64,000 nucleotides of DNA from Sipunculus nudus. Its lineage: Eukaryota; Annelida; Sipuncula; Golfingiida; Sipunculidae. The DNA lies in NCBI GenBank assembly GCA_026874595.1, contig CM049310.1, forward strand, positions 2,976,001 through 3,040,000, in the 5' to 3' direction. Position numbers and translations under genes: made by a program. Under the pieces are notes generated by a model, which made no database searches, was not told the origin of the DNA, and was given only the letters and a program-made list of their open reading frames with translations. Every line of letters begins with the position of its first letter. The first letter of the stretch is position 1. Positions 11,701 to 26,700 of this stretch are shown piece by piece.

Positions 11701-14700
11701 GCACACTCCTGTTTATAGTAAAGTCCTGGGGGTGATGCACTGGTCAGCCCCACCGCCTGACCCTGAGAGGTACAAGCCCCACAATCATGCAGGGCAGGGC
11801 AAATACCCCCACACTCTAGTGATCTTATAGGTTTAATGCACTCCTGGAAAAAAAGATAGTAATACACACTTTCACTTCTCCTACTTAAGATTACTTGTCA
11901 TCAGACTGTAAACCCACACAACCTTGACCTTTACTTTCTAGAAAGGCAGGCCTTATTTCCACTCCCCCTCACGGTAAAGGCTGGTGCAGTGTATAAGTAT
12001 TTTGGGGAAAAAGTCACCAAAATGTTTTTTTCAGTCTATTTCACTTATAAATGAGCAAGTCTATGTATTACCAGTAATTCTTGTTCAAAGATATTCAGTG
12101 AGTGTGCATTATACTGTATAATACTGAGACATTAGGGGCATATATAAATATATATATATATATAGTTTTACATGTGTGCACTTAAAAAAGGTTTAAGTTT
12201 TTACATTGAAATGCATTTTAAAGTGAAATTGATTCTGTATTAAACATATATGATTCACCTGAGTAAAACTTGCAGTTTACTTACATTCAAATTTCAGGCC
12301 AGATTTTTAAAGACATATAAAATGTATTTTTTTCTGCAAATAGTTACATTTGTCAATTAGTTTGTTTCATAATTGTATAGGTTTATATATTAGGCATGGG
12401 TGGAAGCTTTCAGTAGCTCAAACATGGTGTGAATGGTTTTGACAACACTTACTCCTGGCTCAATACTTATCAGTTGATGGTTAGCACCTCATCAGTAGGG
12501 CCAGTCACAGTAGAGTCTGTGTCTCCATTTGCCCAGACTAGTGCTGTCAGGTCTTAGCTAAGTGTACAGGTAAAGTCTAGACAGTTGCACAGGACCATAC
12601 ACTCTGGTTCACAACTTCATTAATTTATCCCACCACTAGCTGATTTTATCCAAAACAATTTCAATGGCATGACAAATAAGTTAACTTTGTTTGAAAGAAA
12701 AACTAGATCTACACGAAATATAGGATGCATACATGTAAGAGTAATAATAAGACTGTTGTCACCAGTGTTTGACATAAAAAATTAGACAAATAACCATGCA
12801 TCTTCTATTATATTCTATACGGCCTACATGGCTGATGAAAGTGGATTTCTTAACTTTAAAACATTTAACATTTCTGTAATATATACAGGGTGTGGAAATA
12901 AGTATTCTTTATTTAAACTTCCAGGGGGAGTGGAAAGAAGCATCCCTTATTTCCACTCCCTGGGGGAGTGGAAATAAGCACTTCCTTCTAGAAAATACTA
13001 GGTTTATCACTGATCAGAAATTAGTTGAACAGCTTATAAGACGCACAATTAAATCTAAAGAAGAGCCTGTTTCAAATGTGTCACAAAGTTTACAGACAAA
13101 AACACTGAATTTTATTTCAGCTCTGGAAATAAACTTTGACTGCCAATTTGGTTATCTTTCTTTGAATACTGAGGAACACTCACTTGGAATCTAAATTTGA
13201 TTATACCTCAACGATATTTTATCATGTATGATAAAATGAGCCAAGTTTTGTGATATATGCATCTTGCTTAAAGAATACATGAATTAAAGACTTAGTATTA
13301 ACATGTGAAAATAATTCTAAAATCTCACATATGACATATACATTACATGTTTTATATCATTAGCTTATATATATCTAATAATTCAAATTGTGAGTTAGAG
13401 TATCATTAAAATCAAACTTATTACTTGTGATATCTGTTATGAACCCTATCTGTGATTGCCTACCTGTTGTTGGCTGCGGTGGATACACTGTGGGTCCTTG
13501 TCTGGGGCTACTTCCTTTGTGCACCATACACATTCTGGGTCAAGTTCACAGTTAGATGATACAGTGTAGCCTGGGCAATGGTCAGCGTTGATCCTGTACT
13601 TCTCATCATTCTAAAAAAACAGTATGCAAGAGAAATGAAACTGTGTTGTGAAACAACCTGTGAGCAATATGATGTTTACATTTCATACACAGCTATCATA
13701 ATCTGTAAACTGCGATAAAAACTAAGCTGCCAAATACTAAAATGTCCATTTGGGGAATGGGGATTTACAGCAAAAAATAACCTATGTCACTATTCATTTA
13801 AATCCATAAACCCAGTCTTCAGATATCATGTGGACACAAATACATACAGAATTGATAAAAAAGAAAAATTCCCACTTCAAACAAGGTAAATGAATTGTGT
13901 TATCAACCATTAATAAGGGTCTAAAGAACGACTGAAATGTTGATGTTCTAAAATAATTTTTACACTCATGTAAAATTCAAACTCTTTCACTGCATCTCTA
14001 ATTTTAAATTAGTCAATATTTTTTTTAAAATATTTTAGTTATGACAGATTGAAAGGCTTGGATGGCTATAAAAGAAACTATTGCATTTCCTACAATATAT
14101 GAAAAGTAAATGAATAATTTGGTCAGACTACTGATTTTCTATAATTATGTTAGGTAGGCAGAGAGATTAAAATAAAGGTGAGATCCAGTAAGCCCCATTG
14201 AGTTAGCAACACCAGTGGTGGTACATGCATAACTGTGCTTTGACTAACATCTGTGCCACCCTTCTGCTCAACCCCAGTGAGAGGGTTTTCATGGCATGGA
14301 AGAAGGGAAGGGCACAATTAAGCTACCACCACTTAGGGCACTTTCTACCATAGGTCCGGGGACTTTTCCCAAGGAATAAACTCAAGAGTAACAAGTACTC
14401 AGTAATATCCTCGAAAGCATGTCTAGATATCACCCCTAACTATAATGTATTGTTTTGTTAAATATATACCTTCCAACGTGATTTATTTTAATATTTGGAG
14501 TCCATAATTTATGATTTGACAAGATAAACATAAAATATCTTCATCTGCAGCTTCCAATAGAGCACAGAAATTTGAAAATATAATATATATTAACTTTTAA
14601 AATAAATAGGAATGCACTGTATGAAGATTTAAATGAGCTGTTCCTTTTAATCATACCCCCGATAATTACTGGTAAATGATGTGAATGATAATATGTCATC

Positions 14701-17700
14701 ATCAGTTCAACAGAATAAGCATTTAAAGGAAACACCCCAGCGTGACTGACTTATTCAGATTATTTAACAGACAGCATGGTGCCACACTGCCAGCAGATTG
14801 TTCCTGGGCATGCTAATCATGTGCAGCTCTTCTCATTAAGAAGAAATAGAAAATAAATGATCATTGGTGCCCTCTTGTGGCAAATATTAACATTAGCTGT
14901 CAACATACATATCAGAGAAAGTTTTTAACCCCCAAATCATTATATGAATATCAATTTGACACCAAACATATAATAGGTTTAACTGTAAATTATGTATAGC
15001 ATTTAACATTTTATCATATACAGTTAACTTTCAACTCTTGTATTTGGGACAAGTAAACAAATGTTATTCAGAATCATTCCTCAAATGAGTTATGACAGCA
15101 GGTGGATTACATTTAATTTAATTAAGGATCTGGACACTTCTAACAAATCTTTATTTATTCTGTCTTTGTATATCCACTGAATGTAATCAAGTGGCTCTGT
15201 CTGTACTTTTAACATTTGTTTTAGTTAGGTTGGCAGGTGGGGAACCCTAGATTTTATCATAAATCTTGCTAAAACAGGTGTCTCAAGCTTTGTTGATTAT
15301 AAAACCTTGTGGGTTGAGTGTATCAAGTTCCAGTAATTAAGTTCCAGTAATTTAGTGAAGAAGACAGTTTAGCCTGAAATTCTGCACAAAGTGGATCCCT
15401 TCCTTTCTGGTATGGATGACACACAAATATCAAATTTATTATCATTGGCTCTAGTATTAAAGGTCAACAGCTAAACTTTTCTACATTCTGCACCAGTGCT
15501 TCTGCTGCCCTAGTTCTATTGATTAAAATAAATCTTACTACAGTGTCTGAATGCTAAAGCAAATGTGTGCCTTACATTAAATGGGTTGACTGAAGTACCA
15601 ATGGCATGTACCTGTTTGTAAGCTGAGCAAACTATGCCTGGGATCAAAAGTCCTGACATTATGAGGGAAGCGCTCCTAGAGAGCTCCTTAAGATACAGGT
15701 AGTCGGGTCAATAAAATCTCAAGTAAATGAGTCGTGCAGTTTGTTTAAAACATGTCATGGCATAACCTGCTTCTTAGGTCCAGGAAGTGCCCTGTAAACA
15801 CAGGTAAATAACACCCCTATAAAGCAAGGCCAACCCTGCCCTGTGCTTACCAGTGTCAGTTTTTACACTGGTGTGATTGAGGCAGGGATTACAGACTTTT
15901 ATGAAAAGTAGACATGCAATTCACTTGAAACCTGAGGTGCAAATTTTGCATGCTCCTTCCCTTGTAAAATATTCAGAAGTGTGCTTTTTGCAATGGTCAC
16001 ATTATTAAATAAATTTATGGATTTTAATGAAGAAGTACCAACATGTAAATAACATATAAATTGTACTCTATATAACATGAATTTTCAACACATAAATAAA
16101 TATTCAGAAAACACTTTGAAATTTGTATTCACTGTGCTGGAAGAACTGGGACTAAGACAAATGGCCTAATGATGCACCATATGTACTGCAAAGGTCAAAC
16201 ATGAGCTGACACCAAAATCATTATCTCCCATTTCTCATGCAACATCCAATGGGAAAAATGGACAGCTGTAAAAGTTTAGACGATCCAAAGGTTCAGATAC
16301 GTATCGTTTTATGAGTGAGTGCTTTAACTGATTTCCATGCATGGTTTGATGGATATTTCAACTTAAAAGCCTCACCTTTCCTGGTCAAAGGTCAAAGTTC
16401 CAAGTGAATGACAGGTTTAGACCTGGATATACTGCGCCATATTTTATAAAAAGGATATGACAAAGTACGTACCATATAACCCAGGAAGCACCATTTTTAA
16501 GTGAAAGAAACAACATTAAAATAAACCTGGACAAAGCAAGCAAAAGTAAAATAAACCCACAACCAGAATGATCAGTCTGCCTGACCTATATACAAGGAGT
16601 TCTGAATGTGACATTTACATGTAATAACAATGCTGTATTGTGAACCTTATTACCCTGCTCTGGGCAAGTTTACTGCTAGGAACAGTCACTGAACCAACAA
16701 ATGTCTAACAAACAAGGGTCCTTCAGGGGGCTGTGAATTGCTAATGGTTCTTCCTTTAAATTCAATTACTGGTTACTTCCCTTTAATTTTATTTGTTATT
16801 CAAATACAGTGAAACCTGTGTGAAGGACCATCAGCCTAATGTGACCACCTGTCTATTAAGACCACCTTTGAATGGGCCAAAAGTAAGCACAATTTGCACA
16901 TTGGCTATGACTAACCTGTCTAATAAGACCATCTGTGAATTAAGACCACCTTTGTCCAGCCCCATGGGGGGTGGTCTTATTACACAGGTATCACTGTTTT
17001 ATAAACTTAATTTTCTGTCACAGGCATACAGGTATATCCAGAGGTAGTTAGGTGATGCAGAAATGAGTCTTGCAGTATAACTAGGCATATGCAAAGACAA
17101 TGAAATATCCCTTATTTCTTTATATGTTTTCATCTATTACTTTGCCAACATTTTATGTAGGATATAAGGTGACTTGTTCTGTTATATAACAGTGTTTATT
17201 ACATCATGTATATTGTTTATCTGTCCTTAGGTATAAACTAGATATGAAAAAGATGCAGGTAACTGTAAATGCAATAAATGAAATTATATGATTATTGCAA
17301 GGATGATTTGATTATCTATTAATCACTGGCTTCAATTCAATGCACCAACTGTTTGATGCATTGTTACATCCCTGCCCCTTATCATGGAGTTTTCTAATTT
17401 TATATCTCACCAAAGAACAACTAAAAATGTAAAACTGTATCATATATCATAATAAGTACATTCCTAGTCTAAAACAACAACACACCTGAGCACTGAAAGT
17501 GTGAAAAGCAGAAAAAGCAGGAAGTGACATTGAACCTAAGTCTTTATTGGTTTTATCAGTGACACGTACCTGCAACCCTATTTTCAAAGTACACTGGTCA
17601 AAGTATTATGCCAAATGGTCCCAATTTAAACATATTCCACACCAAAGTAGGGGGCTACCCTACTGTCTCATGTGCATGCGTTGAATTAAAACTTCAATTT

Positions 17701-20700
17701 TCAGACATATGATTATCTGCTCAGAGTTAAGACAGATAAGCCTATGGACCTGTGGCAAGTCTACTGATCCTGACAGTCTGGTCCAGCAAGGACATGTCAT
17801 CATTGTGATCAATCAAGATGGAGACATGCCTGATACCTCCTGGCTGTTTTATCTCTGCTCCACCCTGTCCAAACAATCAGTTGTGGCATATTTCTATTAT
17901 ATAAGTGTCATAGCTGGTTTCATATTAGCAACGGTTTCCAATTAACAATATTCACTTGAGGGATAAAATCATTAAAAAGAGAATACAGTCACCGCATCAC
18001 CGCAGTTGAGCAGTTATCTATACAAGACAAAACTGGTCTTCTTATCCGTCTTGACAGGTGAGTTATTAATAAAACACTGACCAGCCCAGGACAGCATGGA
18101 TTAGTTACTACCTATATATGTTTTTCAGTTAATTTTCGGGTGGATAGACATTAGTAATCACGGCAACTGGGTTGTTAAATAAGGAAACCCAGGACAGCAT
18201 GGATTAGTTACTACCTATATATGTTTTTCAGTTAATTTTCGGGTGGATAGACATTAGTAATCACGGCAACCAGATAACAATAATAAACATGGGACCAAAA
18301 GGTCACGTCGCTCAGCTGAATTTTGGGAAAAAATATTAGCAACGGCAAAATATTTTTATTTATTTTGGTTTTTCATGTATATTAGCATCTGAAAAGCTAA
18401 AAAAAAGGCCTTGCTAAAATAAAACTCTGTAAAATTACAGAATAATGGCCATAAGCTAAAGCATATGCACTGTGTAATAAATGAAACCTGTGGCCTGAAA
18501 CAATTTAGTGATTCACCAAGGGAAAAATGGGCCAATGATAAGTGTTATATTAAAATTACATTTCATAACCAAATAATGTGTGAAGGTAATTAAGTTTTCA
18601 AAAGTTAAATATATGGCCATATAAGTTAAAAATTAATCCCACAAAGTTTGACCAATATTCCTGATTTTAAAACTAAGTTTAACAGTGTTATTCACATCTA
18701 GCATAGGCCAGGCCAACTTTAAGAGATATGAATGAAAAGCTGCAAAGTATTTATATCATCTTAAATCTTGTCAGTAAGCAGTTACATTGGATCCTAATAT
18801 TTTATCACATTTGAATATTAGGATCAAATAAATCCTGAACATTTTTTTCTTTAAAATATCAAAATTGTCCAAGTCTCAACAAAAAGAATTTATAAAACAT
18901 TAAAATTATAAGATTTGTCTTGTTTATTAGTCCTGTGTATTGAAGGGAGGGGATGGGGGAGGGGTCTCTGTTGTTACTGCTTGTTGCTGAAAAATATGCG
19001 AATTAAAAGATTCATCTAATTTAAAGTACAGGTCTGTCAACAGAATGGAGGAGGGGGAGAAAGGCTCCTTGTGGTATTAACTGCAGACAGCCTGATCAAG
19101 CTCAACAAGAGAGAGGGCTTGCCCTAGTGATGGGATTACATAACAACAGCCTGGGGAGCATAGAGAGCTGCACTGAATGACCTACAGTGACCAAAGTGGA
19201 CTGCTCGACAATGTAAGGTTATACAACATGAGCCTGCAAAAAAAAAAAAAAAAAATTAATAACTAGCCTAATTTTGCAGCTTTTATTTTCAAATATCAGA
19301 TTTTAACAGGTTAAATCCTTATGTGTTCATTCTGTGAATTTAAATCCACAGAAATTACAGGAAAAAATGTGCCGGGCCAAAGTTAGGCAAAATTTAAGGT
19401 ACTGATTTAATATTTAAGCTAATAACTTAAAAAAATTGCAAAATTCAGACCTAATTTTTGGTATACAATTGAACCTTGATTAAATGAAGTTATATCCCTG
19501 AAAAAAAGTCTCTAGCATTAGCAATGCTTATGTTAGAAGAGTAAATATATTTCCTGATTTTTTTAAAAGGTGAATTATGTTTTTGGACCTTAACTTCAAC
19601 AAATTACGCAGTACTGAAATAATTTTTTGTATGTACATAAAAAATGTATGGAAGAATATGAATTTTAACTATGATCACATTCATATCTGTGGTTTGATAT
19701 TTTTGAGGCAGTCTTGAACTGTAACAATGGGTTTTTAATGGAAAACAGAGGTTTTTCCTTAATATCTTGAAGGAACAGTCTTATTGACCAAATTTTCAGT
19801 ATCGAAGGAGATTTGCAAAATTTTGGATTCATAGGTCCAACGGTTTCAAAACGTTTCCTGTTTACGGCTGGATGACCGGACAGACGGACAAAGGACTACG
19901 ACTAAAGCTCAGATGACTTATAGTCAGCTGAGCTAAAAATTCATATCATCTGATACTCTACTATAGATTTTTTGTGAGATCATGGAAAGGAAACACAAAA
20001 CAAAGAAAACAAAATTTTGAAATTTTCAACTTTACAAGATGAAATATTAGACTCAAACATATTTATTTTGCACTTCTTATTTTCTGAGAACTAAGCATGC
20101 AGCAATAGTGTCTTTTAGCAACCATTTTATTAATATTAATGGAACTTAAATCCAGACAAATGTCAGTAAAAATTGATAATTTATGCAGGGATTCAGTGTC
20201 TGAGACCCTGTACCTTCAGTCAGCATGACATGATGTCTGTTTTATCAGATACTTAAGTTATTTTTTATCCATGTTCTTCAGTGTTAGTTTTCTGTTTTGC
20301 ATAATTATCTACACATCTGATTGTGTGAAAGTAATGATTTGATTTCAATCTATACTCTTAAATATTAGAAAAATACACAGAAACAAGGCGACAGATTAAA
20401 TGGCTGCCTAAGGAAACCCTGATTATTGATGCCCATTTTCCTTTCCAGCTACCTTGTTATACATTTTATTAAATCAAGAAGCCTGATCTGTGACCATAGA
20501 AACTATCTTTGACAACTGTATCAATAGTTCAGCTCTCAGGCATGTAGACATTTCACAAATCTGCAATAAAATAAGTCCCTACGGACCATATAGACATTAC
20601 AACAATATTTATATGTCTGCATTGTTAAAGTTTATCAGTAACCATGTTAGATGGGTCCCTGGCTAACCATAGAGACCCACGCTTTCCACATTAAATACTT

Positions 20701-23700
20701 ATCTTTTTTACTTCATAGAAATCTTGCTCTGAGCTAATTCCTATAAAACTCTATGAATTATACAAATCATAGTTAAGTTATGCAGCAAAAACTCAAAACT
20801 TTATAAAGTATGTATGATAATTTACAAGGTATTGGTGGGGATTAACCAGTGGTTATTTCCCTGGAGAGCCACAGCTTTTGTTAGTTTTCCTACTAAGATC
20901 TAAGAAAGTGTATAATAATCCTTTCATTTAAAGAAATAATACAAGCAATGGCTCTAACAAGAAATGCTTTCTTTTATTGTTTTTGAGCCATTTCAAATGA
21001 AAATTTGTCTCAGTTGATATCAACATTTAAAGTACAGTAAAACTGGTTTAATTCAGTGATGCTGGTCTTGAAAATTCCTGGCAGCAATAAATGTTGCAGC
21101 CAGACGATTTAGGGGATCCATCAATGGCAGTAATAATGACTGGCGATGCATGTCAACAATATTTTATTATGCTGTATTTAGAACTCTTTTGTTTGTAGAA
21201 ATCATAAGGTAAACGCATTTGCTACCACTCAAAAGCTGTGATTACCACTTGTAAACTGATTGATTTTTCTCTGCATGATTTTGGCTTCCTTGACACTAGA
21301 AGCAAATATGGCAGTTTCCACACAATGCATTGGGGTGACAAAATCAATTTTTGTTCATGCATACATCTGGATGAGTTTTCTTTGAGAAACAATGTGTCAC
21401 TGTTTAGAGTCATATATATTTATTTTTTTCTGAAAGTACTTATTGTGCCTAGCCTTCTTACAATAATGCATCTATCTTAGCTTTCTTGTGGCTTGTTGAT
21501 ATTCCCCAGTTGGTTCAAAATGCTCAAATGTCATGTATGCCATTCCCAATCTTGAGTCTAACTGTGGATGCCCTAATAATGCAATTTAAAATCAGAGAAA
21601 GAGATTAGAATGGGTACCAATTTTCTTAACTGCTGGGTATATGATTCTGAGGTATAATTCTGAGTAAAATAACACTTGGTAGTTGAGGAAACCTATGAAT
21701 GGTGACAGAAAGGGATAAACGCATAACAAGAACATAACATAGCAAGGTGACAAGGTAAGACAAGGTACGTAGATGACAGGTTGGTAAACAAGGGACCCAT
21801 GGGTCACGGCGCTCAGCTGATCGTGATTGGACTATCAATGTTTCTCCACTGTGATACTATATCGAGTCGATAAAGCTTATGAATATCATGGACATGTTGG
21901 GCTATTATAAAGGAATGTAATGTAATATGTGAGTAAATGATAAATGAAATAACCTGACTGATGGATTAATAGAGTCAAATATAGTGGTTTTATTTTTTAT
22001 TTATTTAGGAGGGGTTGAAAACTGTGATATATTTGAGCAAATATGAATGCAATGACAGCAGTAATAAGCAGTAGTAGAATGATGATAAGGCTATTTGTTG
22101 AAGGATCTAAAGTGTATGGTAGTCTGCAAGCTTTCAATTTGACAGATATGATGTTATGATTAACTATGCTGATGAAGTGATTTATGAATTAGTGACTGTA
22201 TGACACAATATCTCTTTAGTCTTGACAGGGTACATTATTGTGATGCCCACTATGTCTACATATTACACAATATTGACATAATTTCTGGCATGTACATAGG
22301 TACCTATGGACGAATAGTCATACAAAATATTAATGTATGAATATATCTGATTCATCTTGTTCTTGCTTACTGAGGCTGTCTTTGGGATGGGGTTCGGAGA
22401 AGGGAAAAGTGAGGGCAGCACGACGGTGGATGTAGAAATATTCTATTGTAATGTTTTTCATTTATATAAGAATATGAAAAGCTAAGAGGAAAGGGTCCCT
22501 CCTACTTGGTTATAGTAAAGTTCTAAATATATGATTGCAAACTAATACTCTGACAAGACTGTCATGAAGTAAAACAGTAAAAGTTTTGGGATACTGTGAT
22601 GCATATGAAAATTTACAGATGGACAGGCAAGTGGACAGAATGGACTTATACCTTTATTTCACTTTCAAGGGAATAATGCATTTAAGTTTATATATAATCC
22701 TATTTTTTTTAAACATATCCACTTTTTCCATTAAGAAGTTTTATCTGAATCATTTTTTTTATTTACAGGTTTTATTAATTTTTAATAAAAAAAACCTGAT
22801 ATTATAAGTTAAAATATTAGAATTGTTGCAAAAGTTGCAATCATTATATATACAGAGTAAAAAACTGAAACTAAAAGTTAAAATATTAGAATTGTTGCAA
22901 AAGTTGCAATCATCATATATCCAGAGTGTAGCTCATATTGGGTAATATTATGCATACACATATATTTTATTAATTTTAAATCATAAATGTTTAAACTGAA
23001 TTTAAAAGAAAATAATGCCACAACATGGCAACTACAAGAATATTCCTTGAATCACTATTAAAAAGTTTTGCACATTGAAGTTTTCAGTACATGCTTAATT
23101 TTATTCACCAAAATAAAATAAGAGATTCAGTAAATTTGATAAAATGAAACATCTTTTCAAATAAAGTATACACACCATTGGTTGAATGCTAATTACTATC
23201 CCTGTTTTAATTTATTACTGGAATTAATAGTCAATTTCACACCTGGTGAAGTTTTTACTCTTCTGAAGTAAGGAATTACTTATCTGATGAACATCCACAC
23301 TTTCATAGCAATACACCACTTTGTGGACACAATTAAATGTACACTTTAATCATTGTAACCCTGGTGTTACAATACAAAATCTAAAATGTAGCATAGCCTA
23401 GAATAAGAATGAATCAAATACAGATAATAATATCATTCATCTAGTTTATGAACAACCGGGGGGGGGGGGGGGGGGGGGTGGGGGGGGGGGGGGATAGTGC
23501 AGGGCAGAGGGGAAGCCTGCTGGTAGTGGCCAAGCTGACCCAAGGCAAGCTGCCTGGGGTGGGTTACATAATGCAAGTGAAGGCTGTACTACTAGGTGGG
23601 CTAGATGTGAACAACACTTGACATGGTGTATGAAAACATGAATAAAAGCTATTCTTTCCAATCAATTTCTTTGAAATTTCAGATTTTAAAAGATTAAATC

Positions 23701-26700
23701 CTTATGTATATATGCTGTGAAAATTGAATCAACAGTGCCAAAGTTGGACAAAATTTAAGGAATTGATTTTTTATTTATGCTAATAACTTGAAAAATATGC
23801 AAAATTCAGATCTAATTTTGGGTAAACAATTGAATCTTGATTACCGGTAAATAAAGTTGTATTCCTGAAAAAAAGTCTCTGGGTTCAGCAATTCTCATGT
23901 TAGGTGAGTAAAAATATTTCCTGATTTTTTAAAAAATTGCATTATGTTTTGGCCCATAACTTCAAAATAATACCCAATACTGACCTAATTTTTGGTATGT
24001 TCATAGAAAATGTATGAAAGAATGTGAATACTAAATAGGATCAAAAACAGATCAGTGGTTTTGATATTAGGCAGCCTTGAAGTGTAACAATGGCTTTTTT
24101 TATGGAAAACAGAGTTTTTTTTTCCTTGATATCTCGAAGGAACAAAGTCCTAATGACCCGATTTTCGGTATGGTAGGAGATTTTGGGGACATCTAAAATT
24201 ATGCCAACAGCTTGGGGAGCATAGAGATGTGCACTGAATGACCTACAGTCATCAAAGTGGACTGCTTGACAATGTAAGGGAATACAACAAGAGCCTCCAA
24301 ACAAATTCAATAACTAGCCTAATTTTGCAGCTTTTATTTTCAAATTTCAGATTTTAACAGATTAAATCCTTATGTATAAATGCTGTGAAAATTAAATCCA
24401 CAGTACTCACAGGAAAAAAACGTGCCGCGGCCAAAGTTGGGCAAAATTTAAGGTACCAATTTTATATTTTTGCCAATATTTAAAAAAAATTAACAGATTT
24501 TGATCTAATTTTTTGGTATACAATTAAATTTTGATCAATTAAAGTTGTATTACTGGAAAAAAGTCCCTACCTTTAACACTTTTGGTCTTAAGTGACCAAA
24601 TATCTTCCTGATTTTTTTACAAAGTCCATTATGTTTGGGCCCGTAACTTTTTTAAATTACATAATACTGACTTAATATCTGGCATGTACATAGGAACTAT
24701 ATAGAGGAATATTTATGGTAAATATGAAGAAAACCAGATGAGTTGTTTTAATATTAGGCAGTCCTGAAGTGTGAAAATAGATTTCTAATAAAAAATTGAG
24801 GTTTTTCCTTAATATCTCGAAGGAACGAAGTCCTATTGACCCAATTTTCGGCATGGTAGGAGATTTTGGGGACATCTAACTGTGTGCCGAATTTCAGATT
24901 CGTAGGTCCAACGGTGTCGAAACGTGCCAGTCTTACGGACGGACATCTGGAAGGACGGACAGACGGACGGACGACGGACAATGGACCACGACTATAGCTC
25001 AGATGACTTACAGTCAGCTGAGCTAATAAAGCAGGTAGACTTTTAACTCAATTTTTTACAGTCCAAATGTGGCTTGTAAAACCTGTGTGTTTTCAGTATG
25101 AAGGTGGTCAATGCTGTCATTTTCCACTAGTATGGTTTATAAATAGGATTTCAGTAGATATGAGCTGATGAGGTGGAGGGAGGGATATCAGTATATATGA
25201 GCTGATGAGGTCGGGGGAGGGATATTAGTATATATGAGCTGATGAGGTGGAGGGAGGGATATCAGTAGATATGAACTGATGAGGTGTAGTGAGGGATATT
25301 AGTAGATATGAACTGAAGAGGTGGAGGGAGGAATATCAGTAGATATGAGCTGATGAGGTGGAGGGAGGGATATCAGTAGATATGTGCTGATGAGGTGGAG
25401 GGAGGGATATCATTAGTTATGAACTGAAGAGGTGGAGGGAGGGATATCAGTAGATATGAGCTGATGAGGTGAGGGAGGGATATAAGTATATGGGAGCTGA
25501 TGAGGTGGAGGGAGTGATATCAGAAGATATGAGCTGAAGAGGTGGAGGGAAGGATAACAGTAGATATGAGATGATGAGGTGGAGGGAGGGATATCAGAAG
25601 ATATGAGCTGATGAGGTGGAGGGAGGGATATCTGTAGATATGAGTTGATGAGGTGGAGGGAGGGATATCAGTAGATATGAGCTGATGAGGTCGGGGGAGG
25701 GATATCAGTAGATATGAGCTGATGAGGTCGGGGGAGGGATATCAGTAGATATGAGCTGATGAGGTGGAGGGAGGGATATCAGTAGATATGAGTTGATGAG
25801 GTGGAGGGAGGGATATCAGTAGATACAAGTTGATGAGGTGGAGGGAGGGATGTCAGTACATATGAGCTGATGAGGTCGGGGGAGGGATATCAGTAGATAT
25901 GAGCTGATGAAGTATGTACATATTGTCATATGCTTTGGTAGAAATTAATAAAATCTATATATTGGCATGCCATGAGTAGGGTTAAGGCTAATTGGGACAG
26001 TCTGTTGCTGTCTGATATAAACATTTGAAGTGCTCCACAGCCTTAAATACTTTACCATGTCCAAAACATTACTTAGTGTTTCATTTAATTACGTTGCAGT
26101 CTGTTTGTAGTACTTATACATGGAATCTCCCTAATAGATCTTAATTTTATTTAAAGGTACTTCACTCATTAGAAATTGTAAACTTTTTTCCCAGGTCTCT
26201 CTCAGGAAGCAGACAAACAACCAAGCATATATTAAGAGAATACTAAAACATCCTGTTAATATCAGGGTGCCAGTCAGTTTAACAGGTAAGACATGCCTGC
26301 ACCTGAGTGTGAGTATCAACCAAGCGGCTGAAACATTTCAATGTAAAGGAGTCATTATGAACAGAAATCTTTTGAAAAACTATCAATACCAGATTGTGTC
26401 GGGGCAGAGGACATAGCAAGAAATTGCCCACAATCGTCACCATTATTGTCCCTTTTTTTTCCAAGGTCATGAACACTGCTGTATAAATGGGATGGTGTAC
26501 TGAATGATGAAATGATGTTGAGGTAATGTGACATAATAATTTATCATTAAATTGCAGTATGAATGTATTTCAGTATGCTGCAAGTGGGTACTGATACAAC
26601 TATCCTCATCTTCCCCACTCATTACCCCCCTGCCAAACAAATGTAGGTTAGGAATTCATCCCTGTTTGTCTGTCTGTTTGTTCACACAATATCTCAGAAA

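Larger units (their letters stand above)
21787..25025 (+). mobile_element. T1 element, copy D
   Basis: It starts AACAAGGGACCCATGGGTCA, then CGGCGCTCAGCTGA, and ends AGCTCAGATGACTTACAG and TCAGCTGAGCTAA. Its 5' region (21787-22340) is shared with copy F. The 3' half holds repeated GTGCC...TTGGGCAAAATTTAAGG units at about 23750 and 24420, and ACGGACGG microsatellite at about 24950-24975. A poly-G tract (23458-23493) interrupts it. Confidence 0.75.

Noticed and set aside
23446-23661. Frame with a long proline run
   Set aside because: Produced by the poly-G tract on the opposite strand; no other coding evidence.
25150-25915. Regular repeats that could suggest a CRISPR array
   Set aside because: Units are directly adjacent with no unique spacers, and the genome is eukaryotic.
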